The notes under the pieces: model-generated
The model's database searches: none
The model's input: only the letters and a program-made list of their open reading frames with translations
What the model was told of the DNA's origin: nothing
From: Fibrobacter sp. UWP2
Lineage (GTDB): Bacteria; Fibrobacterota; Fibrobacteria; Fibrobacterales; Fibrobacteraceae
Assembly (NCBI RefSeq): GCF_900141705.1
Contig: NZ_FQYM01000007.1
Location: 53,836 to 117,835 of the forward strand
Direction of reading: 5' to 3'
DNA: 64,000 nucleotides
Program-made: the position numbers and the translations under genes
Part shown: positions 26,078 to 35,391 of the stretch, in pieces
Layout: each line of letters begins with the position of its first letter
Numbering within the stretch: the first letter of the stretch is position 1

Positions 26078-26139
26078 TACATCTCCTTTCCCATAGCGCC
26101 AAATCACTGTGGGAGTAATATATATATTATATTGTACGT

Positions 26140-27093
26140 ATGCAAGCTACTATGCAAAAAAAGATGACGAAAATCATCCTGAACACGATAAAGGTGTTGG
26201 TGACCATCGGGGGCATTGTATACATTTTCAAAAAAGTTCCGTTCTCTGAAGCAATTGGCAACTGGACGCAAGCAACCTGGCCCTGGCTTGCCATTATTTT
26301 ATTCTTAACAGTAATTCTCATGGCCATTCAGGCGAACCGATGGCGCGGACTATTGCTCGACGATGGCAAAAAAATCAAATTTCGCACTTTTTACGCCTAT
26401 ATCGCCCTGGGCTACTTTTTCAACAACCTGCTCCCCAGTGGTTTTGGCGGCGATGCCGTAAAAACCATAGCCTTCGGCAAACGATTCGGCAACACAGCCA
26501 ACTCCGTTGCAGCCATTGTCATCTCCCGCGTCATGGGACTTTTGGCTATGTTCCTCAGTTTTTTTGCAGCCCTTCCCTGGGTGGCGTCCCATTACGACAT
26601 CCCCACAATCTACACCGCTACAGTAAGCATCATTGCCATCTTAGCCATTGCTGTTATTTTTGGCGGGCTTTTTTTAGACAAAGTAAAGATCCCTACTTCA
26701 CTGGAGTCAAGATTTCCTTCTCTAAAAAAATTGCAGGACGCTTTTGCAATTTATAGAAGCCACAAAAAGGCATTTATGCTCTCGGGGTTAGATTCCATTT
26801 GGTTGCAACTGGTGACCATCGTCATCCACTACGCCTACTTTAGGGCCATGGGCATCGAGGTGGACATTGCCATAATTACAGTCTTTACGACCATCATGGT
26901 GACATTTACCATGCTCCCGATATCCATTAATGGCATTGGCATCAGGGAAAATGTTCAAGTGAGTTTGTACACCGGCCTCCTGGGCCTCCCCGCCGACGTG
27001 GTGTTGGCATCCACATTGCTCAGTTATTTGCCCCTTTTATTTCAAGCTTTGCAGGGAGGCATCGTTTTTGCTACCCTAAAAGGCCGCAAATAG
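26140..27093 (+). CDS. Membrane protein of the LPG-synthase TM / UPF0104 family
   Basis: A 317-residue protein with about eight membrane segments. LPSGFGGDAVK and PISINGIGIRENV are signatures of the lysylphosphatidylglycerol synthase transmembrane family (PF03706, YbhN-like). The catalytic aminoacyl-transfer domain is absent, so it is not an LPG synthase; members often occur with glycosyltransferases and are thought to move lipid-linked material. ATG at 26140 is used; another Met is at residue 5. A TATATTG ends 5 bases before it, and no ribosome binding site is seen. Confidence 0.85.
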   Translation: MQATMQKKMTKIILNTIKVLVTIGGIVYIFKKVPFSEAIGNWTQATWPWLAIILFLTVILMAIQANRWRGLLLDDGKKIKFRTFYAYIALGYFFNNLLPSGFGGDAVKTIAFGKRFGNTANSVAAIVISRVMGLLAMFLSFFAALPWVASHYDIPTIYTATVSIIAILAIAVIFGGLFLDKVKIPTSLESRFPSLKKLQDAFAIYRSHKKAFMLSGLDSIWLQLVTIVIHYAYFRAMGIEVDIAIITVFTTIMVTFTMLPISINGIGIRENVQVSLYTGLLGLPADVVLASTLLSYLPLLFQALQGGIVFATLKGRK

Positions 27094-27165
27094 GCAAATA
27101 ATCCATTGAAGCGCTCCCCATTTGTAAAAAAATCATGTATTTTTCCTTTTAAACAAGGAGTTTAT

Positions 27166-28998
27166 ATGCTTTCTTTCAAAAAATACGCTCTCGCAGCGGC
27201 CAGCAGTATGGCGTTCCTCATCGGTTGCGGCGATGACAGCAGCAGTACCTCTGTAGAACAAATTCCCGATCCGGGGGCATCGGTCCCCGTAACCCCCGTA
27301 TTCTCGGTAACTTCCTGCGAAGAAGTAACCGATAAAGCCGTCATTAATAAGCTTTCCTCTGCCAAGGCCAACATTGCCGATGCCTTCCAAGCCATTGCCG
27401 AAGGCGATTTCAAACACGCGCAAACCGTAAGCGGAAGCAATAAGGCCATATTCAAGGAAGTGCTTGTCCAATACCCGGGCAACTGCGAAGCCCAGCTGGG
27501 TTACGCCGTAAGCATCATCACCGACCTGGTGAACAACAAAGACATCAAAGCCCTAATCGACACCATCTCCAACAAACAGGACCTTATGGACATAGGCATT
27601 GATGACGCTACGAGCATATTGGTCAATGGGGACGGCACCAAATTCACCTCACAAATCCAAAAAGCGGTCGCCTCGGCCATTCCGTCCGTCGATTCCGCCA
27701 TCATCTACATGACCAACATTGTAGGTGACGAAAATTTCGTTTGTAGCTACACCTACGAAGAAAAGACCTATGAACTCGACCGTGGCGAATTCGCCCCGGC
27801 ACTCGCCTCCCTCTATGTGGCCAAGTCCATCCTCACCATGGCCGCAAGCCTCAACATCGACTTCTCCGACAACGGCAAGTACGACTGGATTGACACGCTG
27901 GATCAATACGACAACTATTACGACAATAAGGGCTACAAGCACATCATTTCGCTCATGGATCCGAGCAGCATGTTCTCCACCGTCTACGACGATTGGAAAG
28001 GCCGCTACCAAAACATCCCAAGTCTTTTGGATACCGCCATCAGCTATGTTCAAATCGGTTTGCAATACGGCATCGATGAATCCAAGAAGGGTCTCGAAGG
28101 CCAATCTCATGACCTTTACATTGTGGGCGATGACGAATTCTCCGACGTGAGCCCGCGCGACCTCGCCAAGGCAATCGACTCCCTGGAGCACTACCGGGCC
28201 GCACTCCACGACGGTGTCGACATCACGTTCGAAAACGGCAAGGTGCTCAAGGTGAACCTCGCCAAGTTCTTCAACATCACCGACGGATTCCAGGATTACT
28301 TCCCGTACCATGTATTCAACGAGAGTTCAGAGTGGTCCACTCCTGTGGAAGGCTTCTTCTGGACCGACAACCTCTATGGGCATGAGAGCTACGCAGAAGA
28401 ATACATTGAAACCGAAACTTGCAAAAAATTCATGGACATCGTTCCCTACACCAACCTCATAGAATGCTTCTCCGGTTACTACGATATCAGTGAAAACAGA
28501 ATGAGCATCTATTTTAACGCTTGGGATGAAGAAGAAGAAAACAACATTTACCTTTCGTACGATCTCAGCATAAACAACTGCGTCGCAGAATTCACCGAAT
28601 CCCCCTATAGCGACGAAACTAGCATAGATTTCTCTTCGATGACTAAGGCCATAACTTTACCCAGCACTCTTTGCAAGGTTGAGAAAGGCGCGTCTGTATT
28701 TGCCACGGCCTACGACGAAGTCACTCCCAACTTCTTGTACTTCACCGACAAGAGCGGCAAAAAGACCATTACCATCCAAGGGCTTGCCAACGGCAAGGTT
28801 ACCGACGACGGCTGGAAACCATATACCATAAACGACTTCAAAAAGTTCATCTTCTTCCCGGACCCCACATTTGGCGGCGTATTCCCCGGCATGACCAACG
28901 ATCTCTTGTGGGACTGGGTCAAGTACTTCAAGGATCTTGACGAAGAGTCTGACGATTATTACGACGATTATGATTACTACGGCAAGTACGATTACTAA
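27166..28998 (+). CDS. Lipoprotein of unknown function, helical N-terminal half
   Basis: A 610-residue protein. ATG at 27166 with AAGGAG six bases upstream; signal ends AFLIGC then GDDSSSTSVEQ, a lipoprotein. Residues ~60-350 are helical with TPR-like spacing (ANIADAFQAIAEGDFKHAQ). The C-terminal half has beta character and cysteines, and the end is rich in Asp and Tyr. I recognise no family. The next gene, a predicted outer-membrane barrel, starts 7 bp after its stop, so the two are probably an export or surface-display pair. Confidence 0.72.
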   Translation: MLSFKKYALAAASSMAFLIGCGDDSSSTSVEQIPDPGASVPVTPVFSVTSCEEVTDKAVINKLSSAKANIADAFQAIAEGDFKHAQTVSGSNKAIFKEVLVQYPGNCEAQLGYAVSIITDLVNNKDIKALIDTISNKQDLMDIGIDDATSILVNGDGTKFTSQIQKAVASAIPSVDSAIIYMTNIVGDENFVCSYTYEEKTYELDRGEFAPALASLYVAKSILTMAASLNIDFSDNGKYDWIDTLDQYDNYYDNKGYKHIISLMDPSSMFSTVYDDWKGRYQNIPSLLDTAISYVQIGLQYGIDESKKGLEGQSHDLYIVGDDEFSDVSPRDLAKAIDSLEHYRAALHDGVDITFENGKVLKVNLAKFFNITDGFQDYFPYHVFNESSEWSTPVEGFFWTDNLYGHESYAEEYIETETCKKFMDIVPYTNLIECFSGYYDISENRMSIYFNAWDEEEENNIYLSYDLSINNCVAEFTESPYSDETSIDFSSMTKAITLPSTLCKVEKGASVFATAYDEVTPNFLYFTDKSGKKTITIQGLANGKVTDDGWKPYTINDFKKFIFFPDPTFGGVFPGMTNDLLWDWVKYFKDLDEESDDYYDDYDYYGKYDY

Positions 28999-29004
28999 TC
29001 CATC

Positions 29005-30468
29005 GTGAGTCGTTTTACAAGACAGTGTTTCCCGTTGGTATTTGTGGCCCTTTGGGCTACATCTGCCAACGCCTCGGAATTTTTTGAATCTAAAAGCTCC
29101 GCCGATTGCGGCGGGCTTTTTTTGCTACATACCGACGACAAGCACTTTGCCGCCAAAGCCTGCGGCATAAGCGAATCGCTAAGGCTGCAAAACGTGGAAG
29201 TCTTTGGCGGATACTACAAGTATTCCATTTACGGCCGCTATACCGACGAGTGGACCCTCAAGGGCGAAAACGACGGGGATGTGGGAAACGCCGGGTTCCG
29301 TGCCCACTTTAAGTACCTCACCCTCGGCGTCGACGTCAACAGCCTCCCCTTTGTCCATTCAAAGCTTACCCTGCACAGCGACGACTCCTCTTTTTACGCC
29401 GGCACGCTCATGGGGCGTGGGGAGCCCGAAATCGGTACCCTCCGCTGGATTTCACAAAACAAGAGCGACATCGTAAGCGAGATTGCGGTAGATTGGCAAA
29501 CCCACCTGTTTTACCGAGGGATATCCGCCGGCGCCAAAATCCGGAACAGCCGCCTAGAACTCTCAGGGTTGTACTTGACCTCGGACCCACAGAACCCCGA
29601 AAAAGAATACTACATCCGCGATTCCGTGTCCGCAATGGTTCTCCGCAGCCGCTTTGCGACAAACCTTGGCGGTGAAATCCTAAGTGCCAACTACACCTTT
29701 GCCGACGCCGATATTTACCTATTCGGAATTTTTCACCAAGAGCAAAGCCACAAGCGGTTTTTATACGTGCCCCTTGAGTTCCAATTAAACTATGCGCAGC
29801 TCCAATGGGCTAAAGAACAAATGGCGTTCCACCTGGATTTCATATACGCGAACGCTCAGATGGATGCCAATCCCGATCGTTTTTACGAGACGCTCGCCCC
29901 GAACCGGGCTCTTCCCCCATCCATACTCAAGGCGCTCTCATTCACCTTTTTGCAAAAAGCCTTCCGCGTCAACACCGATCTAGACGCCACAGGGATCCTG
30001 GGCGGAGGAAAATACCTATGGGCATTGGGCAGTCGGCGCTCATTCAAGCCCTCCATCAATCTCGACTTTTACTACGCCCACGGGGAAGTCGATATCCTAC
30101 GCACCTCCGAGACAACCGTCCTTTTTGCTACCAGTTCTATAGACGAACACTTTGTACGCAAAATCCGGAGCCTGGGGACCATCCTCTCGCCGGGATTTGA
30201 GTTCAAGTTCGGCGAGCACGTCCTTTTTAGCGGCGGGGCAACGCAAATCATCCCATTCTTTATCAGCTACAACGAAATACGCCCCGGCGAAATCTACGAA
30301 GACGCCGAAACCGAAGCCCCTCAAGGCGGCAAGGCCGGCAACAACGGCTCAAAAAAGGAAGAAGAACCTCAAAAAGACGGGAACATCTTGGGCGATGTAC
30401 CACAAAAAACATCGGCGGCATTCCGCAATGGGTTTGCCGCCCACTTCAGCGTATCAATCCGTTTCTAG
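29005..30468 (+). CDS. Predicted outer-membrane beta-barrel protein, GTG start
   Basis: A 487-residue protein with signal peptide (FPLVFVALWATSANA) and many amphipathic strands ending FAAHFSVSIRF, with a terminal aromatic as usual for barrels. A Gly/Lys/Glu-rich insert (GGKAGNNGSKKEEEPQ) near residue 445 looks like a loop. The start is GTG at 29005; no better ATG covers the signal peptide. It follows the lipoprotein gene by 6 bases. Function unknown. Confidence 0.72.
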   Translation: MSRFTRQCFPLVFVALWATSANASEFFESKSSADCGGLFLLHTDDKHFAAKACGISESLRLQNVEVFGGYYKYSIYGRYTDEWTLKGENDGDVGNAGFRAHFKYLTLGVDVNSLPFVHSKLTLHSDDSSFYAGTLMGRGEPEIGTLRWISQNKSDIVSEIAVDWQTHLFYRGISAGAKIRNSRLELSGLYLTSDPQNPEKEYYIRDSVSAMVLRSRFATNLGGEILSANYTFADADIYLFGIFHQEQSHKRFLYVPLEFQLNYAQLQWAKEQMAFHLDFIYANAQMDANPDRFYETLAPNRALPPSILKALSFTFLQKAFRVNTDLDATGILGGGKYLWALGSRRSFKPSINLDFYYAHGEVDILRTSETTVLFATSSIDEHFVRKIRSLGTILSPGFEFKFGEHVLFSGGATQIIPFFISYNEIRPGEIYEDAETEAPQGGKAGNNGSKKEEEPQKDGNILGDVPQKTSAAFRNGFAAHFSVSIRF

Positions 30469-30489
30469 CCTCGCGGCTTCTCATCTGGA

Positions 30490-31521
30490 TTAGCCCCAGA
30501 CTTCTTCCTTGAGCTCGCGGCCCCACATGTCCTTGATGACATCGTCGACCTTCTTGCCTTCGAAGAGGAGCGCGTGCACGGAGTTCACGATAGGCATCTC
30601 GACACCGAGCTTGTCGGCGAGCGCCTTGGTGCTCTTGCAGGTGGGTACGCCTTCGGCCACCATCTTCATGCCGGCAAGCACCTGCTCGATGGTTTCGCCA
30701 CGCCCGATGTGTTCACCCACATAGCGGTTGCGGCTGTGCTGCGAGAGGCAGGTCACGATAAGGTCGCCCATGCCGGCGAGGCCCGCAAACGTTTCGGACT
30801 TTGCACCGAGAGCCTTGCCCAGGCGGCACATTTCGGCCTGACCACGGGTAAGGAGGGCTGCACGCGTATTGTCGCCAATCTTGTACTTGCCGCTCGCCTC
30901 GAGCCCGTAGAGCACGCCAGAGGCAATCGCAATCACGTTCTTCACAGAACCGCAGAGTTCCACGCCAACGATGTCAGTAGAACTGTAAACGCGCAGGTAA
31001 GAGCAGCTCATCACCTTCTGCACGAGTTTCGCGGATTCCTCGTTCACGCAGGCAGCTACAATCGCGGTAAGGATATGACGGCTAACCTCTTCGGCATGCG
31101 AAGGCCCGCTGAAGGCGACCATCTTGTTTTCGGTAAGCCACGGCACGTTCGAGAGCAGCACTTCGCTCATCAGCTGGTTCGTACCTTCGAGAATGCCCTT
31201 GGTGGCGCAGACAACGATAGGTTCTTTGCCCTTCGCCGGAGTCCACTTGCCCAGATTCTTCGCGACACCGCCCATGAACTGCGAAGGCACCACGATGAGC
31301 ACCATGTCGCAACCGTCGAGGGCCGCATTCATGTCGGTCGTGTACTTGAAATCCGCCGGGAAGATTACGCCGGGGAGCTTGTCCTTGTACTGGTGTTCCG
31401 TCGAAAGCAGATCGACTTCAGCCTGCGAGTTTGTCCAGAACGAAACTTCGCACTTATTTTCATAGACCACCTGACCGAGAGTCAGGCCCCAACCACCAGT
31501 ACCTAAAACTGTAACCTTCAT
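30490..31521 (-). CDS. gpsA: NAD(P)-dependent glycerol-3-phosphate dehydrogenase
   Basis: A 343-residue cytoplasmic enzyme reducing dihydroxyacetone phosphate to sn-glycerol-3-phosphate for phospholipids. VTVLGTGGWGLTLG binds the cofactor; AFSGPSHAEEVSR, the Lys in GSVKNVIAIASG, and GLAGMGDLIVTC with RNRYVG are family motifs. It is third in der-plsY-gpsA; its product is the substrate of PlsY. AGGAAAG precedes the ATG. A palindromic repeat separates it from plsY. Confidence 0.95.
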   Translation of the reverse strand: MKVTVLGTGGWGLTLGQVVYENKCEVSFWTNSQAEVDLLSTEHQYKDKLPGVIFPADFKYTTDMNAALDGCDMVLIVVPSQFMGGVAKNLGKWTPAKGKEPIVVCATKGILEGTNQLMSEVLLSNVPWLTENKMVAFSGPSHAEEVSRHILTAIVAACVNEESAKLVQKVMSCSYLRVYSSTDIVGVELCGSVKNVIAIASGVLYGLEASGKYKIGDNTRAALLTRGQAEMCRLGKALGAKSETFAGLAGMGDLIVTCLSQHSRNRYVGEHIGRGETIEQVLAGMKMVAEGVPTCKSTKALADKLGVEMPIVNSVHALLFEGKKVDDVIKDMWGRELKEEVWG

Positions 31522-31543
31522 ATTATCTTTCCTAATCTCTTGC

Positions 31544-31632
31544 GTGTCACCCTGAGCGAAGCCCCTTCGTGGCGAAGTCGAATGGGTCTTTTTAGATTCT
31601 TCGACTCCGCTTCGCTGCGCTCAGAATGACAC
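31544..31632. repeat. Long inverted repeat between plsY and gpsA
   Basis: The left arm from GTGTCACCCTGAGCG (31544) is matched by the right arm ending GCTCAGAATGACAC (31632); inner parts GAAGTCGAA (31574-31582) and TTCGACT (31600-31606) also pair. The left arm is similar, in reverse, to the element at 39865-39910, so it belongs to a dispersed repeat family. Confidence 0.7.
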
Positions 31633-31663
31633 TGACAATCATTCTTACAACAATCTACAATAT

Positions 31664-32341
31664 TTACGCCTTCGGGGTCTTGCGCTTGCTGCCAAAACCG
31701 TTCTCGGTACCGTTCAAAAGGCGCTTGATGTTCGATTTGTGCTTCACAATCACAAAAACCGCCACCAGAAGGCAGGTAATCATGAGCCCGAGGTTGATAT
31801 CGTCGGGCGGGAAAGGCAACTTGAGGTAGCCCATCACGGCAAAAATGCCGAGCGCGACGCAGGCGCCAATGCTACCTACCGAAACGTACTTGGTTGAAGC
31901 CGTGAGGACAATCCACACGCCAAATGCAGAAAGCGCGGTAATCGGGCAAAGCGCGAGGAACACGCCGAGCGCCGCAAGCACGCCCTTGCCACCGCGGAAA
32001 CCCGCGAAGCAGGTGAAACTGTGCCCGAGAATCACGAGGATACCCGCGACAAGCGGAACCCAGTGGGAATAGTCCGCACCGCCGGCAGCGACCTGGGATT
32101 CGCACATGCGCATGGCAATCCACGGGCCAAAGAAACCCTTGAGCAAGTCCATGAACACCACGGGGAGCGCCGGTTTCCAGCCGAGCACACGGAACGTGTT
32201 GGTAAGGCCCGCATTTTTGGAACCGTAGTCCCGAATATCGAAATCTTTACCCTTCGCGAGTTTTGCGATCCAAATGGCGCTGGGGATCGACCCCAGCAAG
32301 TATGCTATTGGAAGACTCAGTAAACTGTTCAAGTTCTTCAT
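31664..32341 (-). CDS. plsY: Glycerol-3-phosphate acyltransferase PlsY
   Basis: A 225-residue membrane protein with about five helices that transfers acyl from acyl-phosphate to glycerol-3-phosphate. AYLLGSIPSAIWIAKL, DYGSKNAGLTNTFRVLG and FRGGKGVLAALG are the three PlsY motifs. The conserved first helix forces a start at or close to 32341, so the gene overlaps the end of der by 95 bp in another frame. AGAAAGG abuts the ATG; a TTG at 32332 would have better spacing and is an alternative start. Confidence 0.93.
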   Translation of the reverse strand: MKNLNSLLSLPIAYLLGSIPSAIWIAKLAKGKDFDIRDYGSKNAGLTNTFRVLGWKPALPVVFMDLLKGFFGPWIAMRMCESQVAAGGADYSHWVPLVAGILVILGHSFTCFAGFRGGKGVLAALGVFLALCPITALSAFGVWIVLTASTKYVSVGSIGACVALGIFAVMGYLKLPFPPDDINLGLMITCLLVAVFVIVKHKSNIKRLLNGTENGFGSKRKTPKA

Positions 32342-33674
32342 CCTTTCTAAGGGTTAACTTCTGATCGAAATTCAAGCGCAAGGGCGCCCCCTGCAGTTGG
32401 AATTCCTCATAAAACTTTTTGAGCAGGTAACGCTTGTACGATTCGTCCACCAGTTCGGGCGTACGCGTCTCTATGGCAATGACCGGCGGCTCCACCATGA
32501 TTTGGCAAGCACGGGAAAGCATCACCACGCGGGCGTTGTGGCTCGGCGGAGCCTTCTCTTGCAAAAAGTTCGCAAAGCTCTCGGCAACGCGGTCACGACC
32601 CAACACGCGGCGGCAGTTGGCATAGACCGTTTGAATTGCCTGCACCACGCGGTTAATACGGAGGCCTTCCTTGGCGCTAATGCTCAAAATAGGCACGTAC
32701 TCAAGCATCGGCTCGCGTTCGAGCATTTCCTTGACCATGTGGTCAAAGGATTTTTCCGTTTTGTTCGGATAAATGTCCCACTTGTTGAGCACCAGCACCA
32801 GGCCCTTGCCCACTTTGCGGATCTCGGTAATAATGCGCAGATCCTGCACCTCAAGGCCACGGGTGCAATCGACCATCAGCACCGACACGTCAGAACGGCG
32901 GATGCTCTCGAGCGTACGCATGTTGCTAAAGATTTCGACTTCGTCTTCGACTTTCGCTTTTTTGCGAAGGCCTGCCGTATCGGTCACCACGAACTTTTGA
33001 CCATCGACCACAAAGTCGCAGTCAATGGAATCGCGGGTCGTGCCCGGGATATCGGAGACCACCGCGCGATCCTCGTTCAAGAGGCGGTTCAAGAGCGTGC
33101 TCTTGCCCGCATTGGGGCGGCCCAAAATAGCAAAGCGGATGGGACGTTCTTCGCGGCGTTCGCCACGAACCGGAGTCGGCAGCACCGAAACGACCTCGTC
33201 CAAAAGGCTCAAGCAGGCGTAGCCCGTCTTGGCGCTGATGGTTCGCGGTTGCCCAAATCCAAGGCTCAAGAACTCGTAGCTCTCCTGACGGTCGCTCTGG
33301 TTCTCACTCTTGTTCGCCACAAGAATCACCTTCTTGTCGAGCTTGCGAATAAGGCGGGCAAACTGCTGGTCCAGCTTGGTAATGCCCACGCGAACATCCA
33401 CCATAAAAAGGACCAGGTCCGATTCGTTCACAGCGTTAAAAATCTGGGCACGAACACTATCGGCGAGCACGTCAATGGAGTCGTCCGGCAAAAAACCGCC
33501 GGTATCGACTACGGTAAATTCGTGCCCCTTGTAATTCGCATTTTGGTAATGGCGATCACGGGTGACTCCATCACGGTCGCTCACCACCGCGGCACGCCGG
33601 CCGAGGATGCGGTTAAACAGGGAGGACTTACCCACGTTCGGGCGTCCAATGATGCATACGACGGGTAATTTCAT
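32247..33674 (-). CDS. der: Ribosome biogenesis GTPase Der (EngA)
   Basis: A 475-residue protein with two G domains: GRPNVGKSSLFN (residue ~9) and GRPNAGKSTLLN (~185), with DTGG, NKSE, DTAG and NKWD motifs, then a KH-like domain (SYKRYLLKKFYEEFQLQGAP). It acts in assembly of the large ribosomal subunit. The ~36-residue tail past the KH domain is encoded by the region shared with plsY. It has no Shine-Dalgarno sequence; its promoter element ends 6 bases before the ATG. Confidence 0.96.
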   Translation of the reverse strand: MKLPVVCIIGRPNVGKSSLFNRILGRRAAVVSDRDGVTRDRHYQNANYKGHEFTVVDTGGFLPDDSIDVLADSVRAQIFNAVNESDLVLFMVDVRVGITKLDQQFARLIRKLDKKVILVANKSENQSDRQESYEFLSLGFGQPRTISAKTGYACLSLLDEVVSVLPTPVRGERREERPIRFAILGRPNAGKSTLLNRLLNEDRAVVSDIPGTTRDSIDCDFVVDGQKFVVTDTAGLRKKAKVEDEVEIFSNMRTLESIRRSDVSVLMVDCTRGLEVQDLRIITEIRKVGKGLVLVLNKWDIYPNKTEKSFDHMVKEMLEREPMLEYVPILSISAKEGLRINRVVQAIQTVYANCRRVLGRDRVAESFANFLQEKAPPSHNARVVMLSRACQIMVEPPVIAIETRTPELVDESYKRYLLKKFYEEFQLQGAPLRLNFDQKLTLRKDEELEQFTESSNSILAGVDPQRHLDRKTREG

Positions 33675-33680
33675 TACTGT

Positions 33681-33688
33681 AAAATATA
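33681..33688 (-). promoter_or_regulatory. der: -7 promoter element of der, leaderless arrangement
   Basis: TATATTTT on the minus strand; counting 7 bases on gives 33674, the first base of the der ATG. Confidence 0.5.
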
Positions 33689-33694
33689 GAAAAC

Positions 33695-34531
33695 TCAGCC
33701 CTTGCGAAAGGCTTCGATAAGGCAGCAGCTAATGCTTACGCTGGTATCGTAAGGCGGAATGTCTTCGCGTTTGACCCAGCAGGCGCGCTCGATTTCGCTT
33801 TCTTGAATGTGGAGCGTGGCATCGCCGTCCAGTTCCGCCGTGTAGCCCGCAATGAGCGACTCCGAGAACGGCCACGGCTGGCTTCCAAAGTACTGGATGT
33901 TCTTGACGCGGATTCCCGCTTCTTCCATCACTTCGCGAGCCACAGCTTGTTCCAGCGATTCGCCAATTTCTACGAATCCCGAAATCAGGAACAAACGGGT
34001 TTTGTCGGGATGATCCAGGTTGCGGGCCATCAAAAGTTCATTGCCGTTATGCACGGCGACAATCACCACCGGAGAGATTCTCGGGTAGACCGTATTGTGG
34101 CAAGCAGGACAAACCATAGCGCGTTCGCGGCTTCCACGAGCCATCGCCACACCGCAACGTCCACAAAATTTGTTGAGGGATTCCCAGCGGGCAATGTGAG
34201 CCGAAGTGGCGCCGCCCAACCGCTCAAGCGGGCTGCAGAGCATGCGGAAGGTTCGATTACCAACAAATTCAAATCCCTCGGGCGCCACGCGCGAACGGTT
34301 TTCGTCATCCAGCAAAAAATACGCCTCGTCATCAATGCTCAGCAAATAGTGGCACGGGAACGTCAGCGACTTTGCCGCGTCAAAATCGCTAAAACGGGGC
34401 ACAACATAATTGTCGCCTACCTTTTTAAGGAGCGTATTTTCGCCATTATAGACAATCAAATAGTCGCTCGGTTTCGGCGTTTGCACCCGAAACTCGTTAT
34501 GCATTTGGTACGGTTCAATATCTTGAAGCAT
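33695..34531 (-). CDS. nudC: NADH pyrophosphatase / NAD-cap hydrolase (Nudix)
   Basis: A 278-residue protein. A four-cysteine zinc ribbon (CGRC...CPAC, residues ~122-143) precedes a Nudix domain with GFVEIGESLEQAVAREVMEEAG, and the NADH-specific SQPWPFSES follows. Known members split NADH and remove NAD caps from RNA. It has no ribosome binding site; a TATATTTG ends 4 bases before the ATG. It is 20 bp upstream of der on the same strand, with der having its own promoter element. Confidence 0.93.
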   Translation of the reverse strand: MLQDIEPYQMHNEFRVQTPKPSDYLIVYNGENTLLKKVGDNYVVPRFSDFDAAKSLTFPCHYLLSIDDEAYFLLDDENRSRVAPEGFEFVGNRTFRMLCSPLERLGGATSAHIARWESLNKFCGRCGVAMARGSRERAMVCPACHNTVYPRISPVVIVAVHNGNELLMARNLDHPDKTRLFLISGFVEIGESLEQAVAREVMEEAGIRVKNIQYFGSQPWPFSESLIAGYTAELDGDATLHIQESEIERACWVKREDIPPYDTSVSISCCLIEAFRKG

Positions 34532-34535
34532 AGAC

Positions 34536-34543
34536 CAAATATA
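34536..34543 (-). promoter_or_regulatory. nudC: -7 promoter element of nudC, leaderless arrangement
   Basis: TATATTTG on the minus strand, 4 bases before the ATG; predicted start 34529, within the start codon. Confidence 0.5.
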
Positions 34544-34554
34544 AGATTATTTGG

Positions 34555-35373
34555 CTAGAACCAGCTGAAGCGAATTTTATACAGCAAAAACTGAACGAGC
34601 GAAACGTCAAAAACTTCGTGAACTAATTTATAAAGGGCCCCAAAATGGGAACGCCCCCTTGCAGAGCCTACCCGATGGACAAAACCCTTTGTGGATTCTT
34701 CCGCCCCTACGGCGTTCGCCGAGTGCTGGCGGTAAAGCACCGTCGCCTTGTCTAAAATAGAAATCGTCCCGTTGCCAAAATGAGTGCAAAGGGCAATCCA
34801 TTCATCGTGCATAGTCGCCAGCGGCGAGAAGGGGAGCGAAATATTTTTCGCAGCCTCGTTGATCATCATGGTGCAGCCCGTGACCACATGGCGCACGTAA
34901 AGCAGCTCCGGATGTTTGCGAAAAACGTCTATTTTCAAGTCGGCGTTGAAAGAATCCTTGATTTTGTTCAAGTTCTCGTCCACCACCTGCAAGTCCGTCG
35001 CCACCACTACGGGCATGTTCTGGTTCAGCCCGAGCATGTGCTCCAGCGTCTTCTCGATTTTGGTATCGAGCCACACATCATCCTGGTCGCAAAACATGTA
35101 GAACTCAGAATCCACCTGGTCCAGCAGGTTCATAAATGAGTGAGCCGCACCCAGGCGACCTTCCCCGTCGTCAATGACCGAAACCTGGTCGGGGTACTTT
35201 TGGGCGAACTCGCCTACAATCTTCAAAGTATCGTCGGTAGAGCCGTCGTCGCGGACGTACAGATGGAAATCTTCGCAAGACTGCCGGAACAGCGATTCAA
35301 GCTGTTCCCTCAGAAACCTCGCGCCGTTGTAGGTCGCAAGCAATACGGCAATCTGTCGACTATTCCGTTCCAC
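34555..35373 (-). CDS. Family 2 glycosyltransferase
   Basis: A 272-residue GT-A enzyme: VLLATYNGARFLREQLESL, RDDGSTDDT and FCDQDDVW (the DxD region) are as in GT2 enzymes of the rhamnosyl- and galactosyl-transferase type used for surface polysaccharides. MHDEWIALC is the acceptor-side motif and a QHSANAVG segment follows. The start is GTG at 35373, 18 bp after speA. No other glycan gene is beside it. Sugar specificity is unknown. Confidence 0.82.
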   Translation of the reverse strand: MERNSRQIAVLLATYNGARFLREQLESLFRQSCEDFHLYVRDDGSTDDTLKIVGEFAQKYPDQVSVIDDGEGRLGAAHSFMNLLDQVDSEFYMFCDQDDVWLDTKIEKTLEHMLGLNQNMPVVVATDLQVVDENLNKIKDSFNADLKIDVFRKHPELLYVRHVVTGCTMMINEAAKNISLPFSPLATMHDEWIALCTHFGNGTISILDKATVLYRQHSANAVGAEESTKGFVHRVGSARGRSHFGALYKLVHEVFDVSLVQFLLYKIRFSWF

Positions 35374-35391
35374 CGCCTGGGCAATCCCTTG

